Shown one piece after another: positions 11,901 to 23,900 of a DNA stretch of 64,000 nucleotides (position 1 is its first letter; each line of letters starts with the position of its first letter). Source of the stretch: Dromaius novaehollandiae (Eukaryota > Chordata > Aves > Casuariiformes > Dromaiidae); the NCBI RefSeq assembly GCF_036370855.1, contig NC_088098.1, positions 36,831,981 to 36,895,980 of the forward strand. Reading direction: 5' to 3'. The position numbers were made by a program, and so were the translations under genes. A model generated the notes under the pieces. That model saw only the letters and a list, made by a program, of their open reading frames with translations, did no database searches and was not told the origin of the DNA.

Positions 11901-14900
11901 CTTAGGTAAGGCAGTTTTCCAGAACTTTGGATCCCCAGACAAGCATTTTGGTCATCAGAGAGTTGCATGGGAATCTCACAAGGGTAAGAGGGTAAGTTTT
12001 CTTATGAGTTGACTCTTTCTTCAAATGAAGAAGGGAATGAGGAAGAAAAGATCAGCCATTCTGCTTCATATATTTCTGGGGCTAGAATCTACACACCGCT
12101 CCATCCTCTGGGCTTACTCTCACTCTGGCTCTAAGGCTGTCAAATCTTTGCAGGAAAAGAGCCCTGTGATATGCTTATACAGGCAGCAGGGTGGTCTGAT
12201 CCCACCTGGAGTTCGCAGCTCTGCAACCATATATGGTTTATATGAAATAACAGTAAGATTACGGCTAAAGTTAGAGGCTGTTTTCCCTTGTATTTTTAAT
12301 TGAGCAAGCCAGGTGTTTTAATCCCATTCCCAATGCATTTTGAAGTAGAATATATTGTTTGTCAGTTACTAAATATTCTAATGGTATATACTGGTACCTC
12401 AATAACTGCCAGTCCAAATGCTAATCCCACAATTATTGTCATATGGTCTTTAACATACTTGATTATCAGCTCTCCACAAGGCTGAAAAATAAGACAAAAT
12501 GATTAATTATAGGTAAGCACTATTATTATCCTAAGGTTACTAGAAATACATCCTCTAAAATCACTCTACTCTCTCTCCGTTAAAAAAAAAAAAAAAAAAA
12601 AAAGGTTATTTGAATTTACTCTGGCTTGTTGCTAATGAACACAAAGAATACACCTATACGTACCTTGTGCTCTGAAACAGATGTCTAGTCTTTGCCTTCC
12701 CAAATATGAACACGAACATAGAAAGGTACAAATTCAAACTGGGACACATGGCTGTAATGCCTAATGTTTGCATGACTTTCAGTTGACAGGGAAAGAAGCA
12801 TTTATTCTTACTTTCATTTGGTAATCATTCATTACTAGGAAATGGCCCATGCAGCAAAGATCAGATTCAGAAGAGAATTTCAATTTCCCACTAAGCTGAT
12901 CTTTGGATTTGAGACCTCTCATCTAGCTTATTATTAGGATCAGGCTTATCTCAATATTTGGATATGAAATCAAGCTTAAATATTAATTTTGACAAATGTT
13001 TGGTGGTCATGGTCGGGAGCTGGGGAGAAGAGAGTAATCAGATCTGAAGTTGTATGCAGAGCTACTCTCCTTTTTAATAAACACATACATCTGTTCCTGT
13101 AATGACTACATCTTCTCCAGGCATTGACAATACTCCTTGTGCAAACTGTAGGGAAAGCCAAGTGTGGCTTACATCCATCAAAACCACAGTAATGTTCCAA
13201 CACAACATCTGCCTTTCCCCAAAATCAACGCATAGTTATATTCTTTCACCATATTTATTCCCTCACAGCAAACACATTGGCTCTTCCCTGCCAGTCCTTC
13301 TAGAAAGCTTTTCATTTAAGTTGACTCAAAACTGATCTGAGTTTCAAATCATTTTTCTTGGATCACAAGAGCTGACCGCCTTTACTAACATCTAACACCA
13401 CCATGAAATGTGCATGTTTATGCCAGCCATACCTATCTTGCACCTGTGTTACTTTCTCTGATGGTTTCTCATGTGTCCTTTGAGGGTTTATCTGAGGCCA
13501 GACAGACATAAAAATGTGGCCAAAACAGCCTCTTTGTGTACAACTTATTTTCAGATCGGTTCTGGCACCCTCTACTTAACCAGACTATTCCCCTGCTTTA
13601 AAGCAGCATTTGCTTCCATGAGCTTATACAGGGAGGAAATTAGTGTGCAGGCAAGGCCTGGTCCGGGAGCTGTGCATTTATATACAACCAAATATGGACA
13701 TTTACTAAAATCTGCTTTGTACTAGATACAGACATTGGTAAACTTCATACCACTAGCATTTCAAAAATGCAGCTATTTTGTGCTAGTTTTCCACTTTTGT
13801 GTGTGTGTTTTTTATTTCTATGCATAGAGTCCAAAGTTCCATATGAGGCGACAGCTAAATCTTGAAATTAATTGTGATTTTGGCTGCCCACCCACCGGTT
13901 TTTGAGTACTCCTTCATTGTTGCCTGTCAGCAGACGTTTTGCCTTATTGTTATATTAATTATCACAAGCTTTTCAAAAGGCCACAGTTGTAGGAAATTAC
14001 ACTTTGAGTATGCTGCCAGGAAGCCCACATCATGTAAGGTTTCTTTCCAGCATATTCTGCAAAATGAGTGTGGATATTTTTAGGAAAAAAATATCAAAAA
14101 ACAAAGGTCTTGTATTTAATTAGTTCATTTTTCAGTAACTCTTAGCCCTTTGAAAGCACTAGGTCAAACTCAGAGCCATCATGTCTACCACCAAAATGAT
14201 CATAACTTTCTGAGGGAGCAAGGAGACCCAAAGGGTAGCTGACTTTCTGCTCTGGCTAAGTGGCATATGACAACCCAGAAGCCATAATAGCAGTTTTCAC
14301 CTGCAGTAACCAGGCAGACTGCTGAGGTCCTAAGGGTACAGCACTGTACCGCTGAAACAAAAGCATCCCGGGAAGAGAAAGCAGCAGCATGTTTCATGTA
14401 TGCACAGTAATAACAGATGGACCAGGCACAATTCTGGCAAAGGAAAAGAAGGCAAAACTTGGTTTTCTTGGCATGAGTCAGGAGTGCTGACTGTGCCTGC
14501 CACTAAAGACAACCTTGGGTTAAAACCTCTTTTGGAAAGAAGAGTAGGGCATTGTATTTTTCTTACCGTTTTATAAATGTATCTGCCTTGAGCATAGGTG
14601 CAGAGGTCTGTTGATTGGTCCTCTGCTGCACATTCACAGATCTTATAGTTAGCAAGATGAGTATTAAAATTTTTTCCCCAGTCTTGCGGCCCATTCAGCA
14701 AACCACAGCACCGATTCTGCAAGAAAGGAGGAAATAGGGAGATGAGGAAAAAAGTGGTGACTTGCAGTCAGGGGAGAGTAGAGAAGGGAGCTGTGGGGAA
14801 TAAAGGAGGAGAAATTGTCCTTTCATTTTTTTCCCACATGGAAATTTTCCCAGATTGATGCCTGTCTTAAAAACCCTTTAAATTTCCATACCAGTTATCA

Positions 14901-17900
14901 GAATGGTGCACAAGTTCTCTGCAGGTTATACTTGCATGTGGTAAGTAACATCTACCATAAATCACATCTTGAGAAGCCAGGCTGAAAAAGTAAAATTCAG
15001 GCACATAAAACTGTGAAATCCAGAAAAATAACCACCTTGAATGATGGTTTACCCTTTAAATTAGAAATGGATTGAGGAGGCCAGGGGTCCATCTGGGGTT
15101 TGTGAAACCTAGACCAGGTGCAGTTTCATTTCAGGTTCCACTTTATGCAAGCCACTAAAGCTCAGAGGTGCAGATTTGGGTTTGTGGTCCTCCCTCTTTT
15201 AAAAGGCAGCTGGAAAAGTTCACGTTGTTTTGTATAAAAGCAAAGCTATGGGACATAATAAAAGCAATCTCGGTCTATTTAAAAATTAATATAGTAATTA
15301 TGGGCTTTTTCATTTCGCTCACCCTTCACTCATCCCTCCAGGGAACTGCTTATTATATCAGAAGAAATAAGTTGGCTCAGAAGCAAAGGACTAGGCTGGA
15401 GGTATAATGGGGAAGGAGAAGGGGAAGTAACATAAGCCACTCAAATATCATTTCTTGCTTCCTTTCCTTTCACACCAGCAGCCTTTAAAAATGTGGGTGT
15501 CCTTTAAGCCTATCCATCAAAGTCCACTGGGAGCGTGGCAGAGGCCCACACCATCAGTGATATCAGTGAGGTTCAAGGGTATTCTCTGCGTGATAAACAG
15601 GACAAGACTGGCACTAAGTGTCCACTTTCTGGTTCCCGGCAGGTGGGAGAGGTCACAACAGATATAAGCACAGGGAAAACAAATCTCCTTTGTATCATAT
15701 TTTCTTTCCCCCTCTTTTACAGTAAAACATGGCGTTTAATGACTTCATAGCAAGAGAATATTCCAAATGAAATACACCCCAAAAGCTTTGCTTGTCCCTG
15801 GAGTAAGCTTCTTGCCTCAAGAGTACTGGATGGGGGGAGCAGTACTGTGATACAGTGAAGGAGCAGTTTCCTTCCAGAAGGGAAAGCTTTAACAAAGTAG
15901 CGGGCAGCCTTCTCCTAAAGGACTTTATCTAACTGGCAATCTCATTAGTTGGGGACATATGTAAGGGGAGACCAGGCCCTGTCATCCCCTCAGTGATGAG
16001 ACAAGCTTGTGTGCCCCCGGAGGGCAACCAGATGCAGAGACAGCTTCCTCTGGATGGGGACACGAGCCCTCCCGGGGAGCGGCAGCCATCCAGCTCCAAG
16101 TTGTCGTCTCATTAAGGATCTGTGAAGTGATGAACTCAGACTAGGAAAGAAAGGGAGGGTGGGGATAGCAGAGCTTGTTAAAATTTTATAACCCTTTGTT
16201 TAGAATTATCATTAATAAAGGCCTTATAAAAATGCCTGCCACTGTGTCAACAGTGGTTTGAAGATTATTTGTTTTAAAATGAGAAGGCTAATTTCAGTGG
16301 GTGATAAGTAATTCCATCTTTCATATCCTACTGAAAAGAAATAGAAACACTGCAGCTAAAATAAACTGTTCTACATTCCATCCTCTTATCTCACGTTTGA
16401 GTTGGAACGGAAGATTTTCCAGAGATCAGGAAATACTGCTGAGACATTTCAGGCCTTAGAAGAACTGGCCATCACCAGACCAAACTGAAGCAGATGCCAA
16501 TTCCGTACATGAAAGTGATCCAAGCATCTGAGAAAGCAGGGAGCTTTGGACACTGAAAACTTCTGCTGGGCTTTTGAGAAAAAAAAAAAATCACAGAAGT
16601 GTCGCTTTATATTTTATTCCCAACTTCAGACAGGAATAAGAAATCTTTAAACATTTATTACATAGGTTCATCTGACTGAAGTTCTGAGGAGGCCCAGACA
16701 GAGTTTGGAAAAGGAGAATAAAATCAGCATCTCAGTCCACCCTGAGGAAAACCCCTCGCTACAGGTAGCCTAAGCAAGCTGCACCTTTTAGATAACCATG
16801 GCTAGAACAAAACCTATACTTTATAACATGTATAACTTTCACTAGCCTAACCATAGCTGTGCAAGAGTGGCAGCTCTAGCATTACACAACAGTCTCGTAA
16901 AAATCAGTAGATCTATGGCCAAGTTGCAAAGTCCAATTCCTTGGTTCCTGAGAGCTGTTTGAACTTACACATTTGGTCTATTGCATTCCGCAGAGAATTA
17001 CAAGCCTTAAAATTATCCTTCCTCCAACACATGCACAAATTTCTCTAGTGACCTGCAGTAAGGCAGCTAGATTGACAAAGCGTATAAGAACCATGAAAAG
17101 CAAATACAAACACATGCAGAGTTTGTAAAGGTCCAACAGCAATGAGAGGGCTTCCAAACCCCACAGGCATGCTCTGTAGGCCCTGTGAGCTCTATAGCAT
17201 TACTGCTGGTGGACTGAGCATGCGGCCTCAAAGAAGAAACCGAAAACATCTTAACAGCCCCTTCCCAAAGTAAGGGGACCTTTGTTTTGGTTGTGTTGCT
17301 TGTTTTAAGAGAGTTATAATTCTTCTAAGCGCACTGAGGAATTTGTAATCACTGATGCAAAACTATGGGGTTTCAGGTGGTGTGAAGTTTGAACTTGGCA
17401 AACTGATTTAGGGAGAATGCATATATGTAGCCTTCAGACTTCATTAGCTTGTGTTGCCTTTAAAGGCTTTTCATCATCTACTCTAGAGTTCAAATATGTG
17501 TTACAAATTAACCACCCAGATGTTTAACACATCATCCTATGCATTTTTTGTTATTGAATAAAAATATATGAAACATATTTGGACTTGCCACACAAGCTGA
17601 TAAAATAGTCCTACACAGACATACAGACAAATAGAGATCTTTCATCAAACCTTTCTCTAAATGCATAAGTCTCAAAGACCAGCTAACTGCTCTGAGATCG
17701 TGGAGATGCTTAGACGACACAAGGAAATGATCCACAAACATACAAATATACAGATTATGAAATTATTTCCTCTAGAACTAGTCTTTCAGACAATCCCACT
17801 GTGGGTCATAGAGAATGCCATCCTCTCGGTATGTAATAGAGAAAAGGGCTTTTTCAAACACTACAAAATCCACATCAATAGATTCACTGCATGTTGTGTG

Positions 17901-20900
17901 TCCTTGCCTCATTTCTCTCACAAATCCGTTCGTGCAAAGAAATCATTATGGAAAGCCCATGGCATGTGAAAAGACCAGAAATACCTTGTGTAGTGTTTTA
18001 ACTTATATTTAAGTCAGATCCTTCCCTGTCCGCAGGAATAAAATCCAAATTTTTGGCGGAGTAGCCATAAAATAAAGCATGGACAAATGCTAGAGACTGG
18101 ATGGATAATAACAACCTTTGTCCTTTGACACATTTTAATTACCTTTCTCTCGTACTCCTGGAACTTCTGTTGAAACGCTTTTGATTCTTCTGTAGAGCTT
18201 TGCAATGTCTTAATACTCTCCGAGAGAATGTTGTTAAGGGCTGTTTCAATCTGCAAGTACAAATATTATATTATTTTCTTTGTAGAAACAAAACTCTAGG
18301 AAGACTACAAAGAAAATTCAGCATAATACTGTACCTGAGATCTGTACACTGCTCCTAAAATCCCCGCTGTGATCTGAAGAATCAGGATCAGAAGCAGTCC
18401 GATAAAAAACTAGTGAGAAAACAGAGGGATAGAAAACCATATCTTTTACCAAGATAAGATCATTTCTTCTGAGTGAATGTTAAGCTCTTCTGTGCTTGAA
18501 TAAACATTTAGGTAGAAAGAACTGAAGTTCTAGTCAGAGCTGCTCCAATTATTTCTTTTGGGGGGGATGAGAAAAGGGGGTCTTTGAGACAGAGTGTGTT
18601 CCTGATCTTTTATGGGCAGTCAATGCAAGGTGCAGGTCAGAGTAGTTGCATGATGGGCAGTGTGTAGATGAGAGATGTTGGGCAGAAGGTCAGGGAGGAA
18701 GTTCTGGGAGGACTAGCAGAGGGAATAGCTGGGAATTTAGGAGATGAAATGGGATAGGTAGCAGGGTATGACTGATGGCAGGAACTTCAGTGATAGCCAG
18801 ATGAGGAAAAAGCTAGTGGCCTGCTAGATGTTCTCTGGACTTCATTTTCTTGTTGTTGAGGCCACCCATCCTTTCTTCTGCACTAGAACTTAGTGAGGTC
18901 TCAAGCACAAGATAAGCAATGAAAACACATTTCATAATCATAATCATAAATAAGCATTTGATTAAACAAAAATACTCCCATTCTCAACTAAGGCCACTTG
19001 CAAGGACCTTATCCACCAAATGTAGCTTTGGTCTGTGAAAGTTTAGCTGAAGGTTTTTGCTTCCTACCAAAAGCAGCATGCACCGGCTTTCCTTTATGGC
19101 ACCACAGCACCCTAGAAATCCTAGGACCATGATGATGGAGCCCACAGCTATTAGTAGATCAACTCCTGCAAATGCGCTGCTGTCTATCTGGACCTCCTGA
19201 AAGGAAAAGGGAAAAAATCTTTCAGCTACAAGAAACTCTTCCTAAAAACATCTGTACCCCCCTAAAACAAGAGAATTATTTCATAACTGAGAAATATTCT
19301 GACTATCAAGCATAGAAAAGTTCTGTGCCATACAAAAACAAAAAACTATGCATTGCACCTTCTTAAATCTTTTGTTGGAGAACTCAGTAGAACCTGACTT
19401 TTCACAGTGTCTTTGTTTCTGCACAAGATGAAAGTCATCTTTACACAGTAAATAAAGATCTCTTGTCCTTAAAATAGCTTTGTTTGTTTTTGGTCGATGA
19501 ATCTTTGCTTTTTATTGCAAGTAGCAAAACTGATTATCTTGAAATCTCTCCTACATTAATGTAAAGTAGAAGAAACAAAACCTCTGTTTGTCATTATAAG
19601 GCCAGGAACACACTCTTTCACTGTTCCTGAGAGAACACTTCTCAGATTTAAGCTGAATATACTAGAAAAAAGTTAGATATATTTTCCAATGCAGATTTCT
19701 TTTTATTTTCTTTTTCATTTTTTTTAAGCAAGATCTCTAATATTACCCTCAGAGATGAGGACTGTATTTTGATGTGCAGGACATTCAACTAAACAATTTG
19801 TATAGCTCAGTATTTTTAAATATCAAATTATTCTGTTCCCACAGGACTGACTGAGGCCAAAGGCCAAAATGGAGAAAAATCTTCAAAGAATATTTTCCAA
19901 TGTGGCTGGTGCCAAGATTAGCAAAAATGTCTGGAAGTTGTCACATTTATCTTCTGATGGAAATTGCAAAGGTACATAGACAAGTATAATTTGAAGAATG
20001 TGTTGTTCTTTCCTCTTCCAAGTTGGACTCTACTTCCTGTTATTTATTCTTAGAAAGCTCTATTCATCTACAGCCAAATACTTATGGTCTGTTCAATTAT
20101 TGCTCAGGCAAAACATACATTGATTTGGAATGAGATCTTTGCCTACATGGAGGCAAAAAAAAAAAAAGAGAAAATCCTTTCAATTTTGGCCCCTATTCTT
20201 AATTTCACAGCTTTTGGGGAGTACTCAGTGTCACTTCAGGAAAGCAGTTTGGAACACACTTAAGTATGCTTTTCTGAATAGGAAATCTCTCCAGAAATAA
20301 GAAAGGAAAATAGTTGTTCTGGTTTTCCAAGCTACACTGTACCACCTGAGCCATCATACTGGACATGAACACTGGAGATGGTCAACTAACAAGTGTGGCA
20401 ACTTTAGCTTCACTGAAATGGACATGGGGGAGTGAGATGTGTTCTTCTTCCTCTTCTGCAGTACACAATGACAGTGCTTTCCACCATGACCTAATTTACC
20501 CCATGTCACAATGTCATCATGAAGTCGGTTCTGTTACATCCATCTTTTGGACATGAGGTCTCTGGGACCGACTAAGGGCAACAGCACCATCAGCTAAGTG
20601 GCGGGAAATATATAAAGTTGTCATCTTTTCTCCATCACCTTTTTATTTTCAGATGGGAAAATATAGAACAGAAAAGTATTGTTCTTTGATGGAATGTGTT
20701 AGAGCAGCAAAGGAATGATCAGAAATTTTGCAGCTTAATCTATCCTTAAGGTCAACCTGAAATCTGGAAAAAATGCTTCCATGATACACCTGGCCATTTT
20801 TGCATTCCTATGCGCATAAAGCCTTTTTGGAGATAAAAGTATGTGAATCAAATTTTCAGATTCATTTACCCTTCTGTGGCCCAAATTCACAAAAAGAAAT

Positions 20901-23900
20901 ATACTGCTTAAATCTTAGAGTTCACTTGTTCTTCCTGTTACCATAACAAAGCCGCAAGATACAGAGATTGCACAGCGGCCTTTTAGAGAAGCATCTACTT
21001 GCTCTGGAATTGGCTTCACTATAGGATGACAGAAAACATCTTGTGAGCAAGACATCAGTGCCACTGGGAGCACAGCTGGCAAGAGGTGGGCAGGGCCTGC
21101 AGGCACAAAGGGCCTTCATACAAACATGCCCAGCTGCTCAACAGCTCCTCAAGACTGAATTTTTCCTAGCTTTGAAGAAAGGGAGAGTCATAAAGTCTGA
21201 AGTAATTTAATGACCCAGATAAAATCCAAGAAGAGAACTCAGGGACTTTTCTTCCCCCCTCTAGGAGGGCTGTTAGGAAAATTTCGTCTTAAGTAAAGAT
21301 TTTTGGGTGCCTAAAACTCTTTCTCTATAAATACAAGTGAAAAGGATTTTAAGAAGCCATTAAAAATACAAGGGAAAAATCCTTACTCCTTTTCAAAATT
21401 ACAAGGGGAAAAGGTATTGTGTTACTGAAGATAGTTAGAAAGGTAAACTATTCACTAAAAATATATATAAGTATCCTTAAAAATATATGTGGCTATTGCG
21501 ATGGGGAAAGATGTTGAAAAGTCTAGGAGGTGAATGACTCTTCATTATTCTCTCTAACACTGAAATCAATAATAAAACCATCATGAGTTTCATTAAAGCA
21601 GAAAGAGGCCCACATTTTCTAACAGACATCAGTGTGCATCTGCAGGAATTTACATTGGTAACACTAGGTGACACTTCTTGTGGTCACATGTCTGTACTTA
21701 AGATAATCTGATTACCTGCACCATTTTGTTTAATCTTAATTATCAAATGCATTACTCTTTACTCACACAAACCATCTCAACAGAAACAAAACTGCAGAAA
21801 TGAGCATGGGAAATTAAAAGGTATATAGTAGCTTCCACATTTTACATGGGTCTGGTAAGACTGAATACATTTACCTGCTGAGCATCTTTGCTAACACGTA
21901 TCCATATAGAGACACCCAAAATAATGCAACCACACACCTGCAGGAGAAAATAAAGAATATTTAGAAAGATGAGCAATTTCAGCATTCATATTGCACCAGA
22001 TGCTGGGAAAAAAAAAGAAAGAAAGAAAGAAAGAAATCATTTGTTTGGCAAAGCGAAAGAAACCTCAAATACTAGAGCATAGAGCATTGATTCATAGTCA
22101 GGAAACTTCATAAGAATAGTTAAATCTTCAGTTATGCACCAAATCCCTGATGTTTCCACCCCAGAGGAATCCACGTTTCAATGATGATTTATGCATGGGA
22201 AGCACATAGACATTCTGTCAGATGAGAGAGGGATATAAATTGCTATAATATGTATATAACATGGTTGTAAAGAACATTGTTTCTTGCATAATGGAAATAC
22301 ATGAGATTTGATAAGGGATATTGGTATACATGTTATCTCTAGAATTATTCAGGACACATTTCTAGAAACCTGTTTTACCATGGTAAAACAAGCAGGAGAA
22401 GTTCAAAATGAAATCTTTCTGCTGTGTCACATCTGACCATCTCCATTCCTTAGAATCTTTCTCCTCTAAACTGCTCATGGTGATACTTGTTATTCCCATT
22501 CCAAAATAATGGGTGACTTGCTTTAAGATGTCAGCTAATCACTAGCTGTGCTCTTATTTCATCAATCTTTGATGTACCATTCCACTATGCGTCAGTCGCT
22601 CTATTCCTGACCTTGTCTGTGATGATTCCCACATAGAGCTTCTCTTTATTACTAAGTGTGGGAGACAGGCAATTAAGAGACTAATCAGGAGTAAAGGCTG
22701 TGAGAAAACTGGCAGGAAAGAGGAGTCACTGAGGACCAGAGTCTCATCATATTCGTAATTATCTTCCTGTATGGCATTAATGCTCAAGTCATAAATGACC
22801 CTGAAACGTGATGATATGAGCTTCCTGTGATGACTGGGATTCTCTTCTCTTCTCAGTGATGACTGATTCCTCTTCAAAATTAAATGAGCTATTTTTATAT
22901 GTTTTAGGTAATTTTTCTTAAAAAATACTTCCCCCTCAAAAGGTTTCATATGATATTCAGCATCAAAGACCATAATGACTACAGCAGATTATTTAATATG
23001 GAACATTGCCAACACCCAAACATGAGTTCCACACATTTTCCTGCTCTAAGTAAAGTTCCTGTAAATACATTGTAAACATGAAAAAGAAACTTGTATGATT
23101 GATGACAGCTATATCATGTTATCAATTTTTACTAGAACTCTCCACTGAAATCTTGTCTGTCCCACTGAATCTGCCCAGAAACTGATGGTATCATAGGACC
23201 CTATATTTGGGTCTTGCTCAGCAGCACTATGTGTTCAGCAGCACTAGTGGAGTTATACACCAGACGATATGGGATCACTAGTGTGAAAACTTCCACTGCA
23301 GCAGCTAGTGCATTTGTATTGCGTATTTGGAAATATTGCATATTTGTAGTAATTGCTACAAACCTAAACAGAATTTGGGCCACTGCCTTATTTCTTATAT
23401 GGGAACTCCCATAAAAATACAGCACAGTAGTAGAAGAAGTAAATAAAGCTGAATGTAAAGGAACTTATCAGTTAGATGGGAATTCTACAACATGCATTTC
23501 CTCCATTCAAAAAAGGAGTATCATTTATAAATTAAAATTTCTATAAGGCATATATATTTTAACTATAAAAATAGAGTTGTTTCATTTCAGTAAAATCTTG
23601 ATATTTTGTTCCTGTTGGTTTTCTCTGAATATTATGCAATATAAAGTGTATAATAATGCACAAAGAAAAAATTTCAAATAATGAATCAAAATATTCTGTT
23701 CCAAAGGGCCAAAATAGAACACTTCAATTTTTTATGGAATACTCCATCCTAATTATCAATCTTTCCTGAAATAAAATTTCAGTTAAAGAAACACATTTCA
23801 GGAAACCGTTTCACTTTTAATGAACCAGTATTTTCCAATGGGAGGGAGAAGAGCGTCTTTGAAAAGATCCTCACCTGTTTTCCCAAAACTAGATGGCTAA

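Larger units (their letters stand above)
8969..12397 (-). other. TSPAN8 intron 7 (3.4 kb)
   Basis: Non-coding DNA between exons 7 and 8. It holds a CTCAT-type simple repeat (11366-11415) and a 94-codon plus-strand open frame at 11728-12012 of unknown meaning. Confidence 0.85.

Noticed and set aside
12300..12398. Ending TSPAN8 by read-through after exon 7 because no last exon was seen at first
   Set aside because: A minus-strand exon at 8915-8968 with a good acceptor, correct phase and the FSMxLYCQI ending was found, so the read-through end is only a minor alternative.
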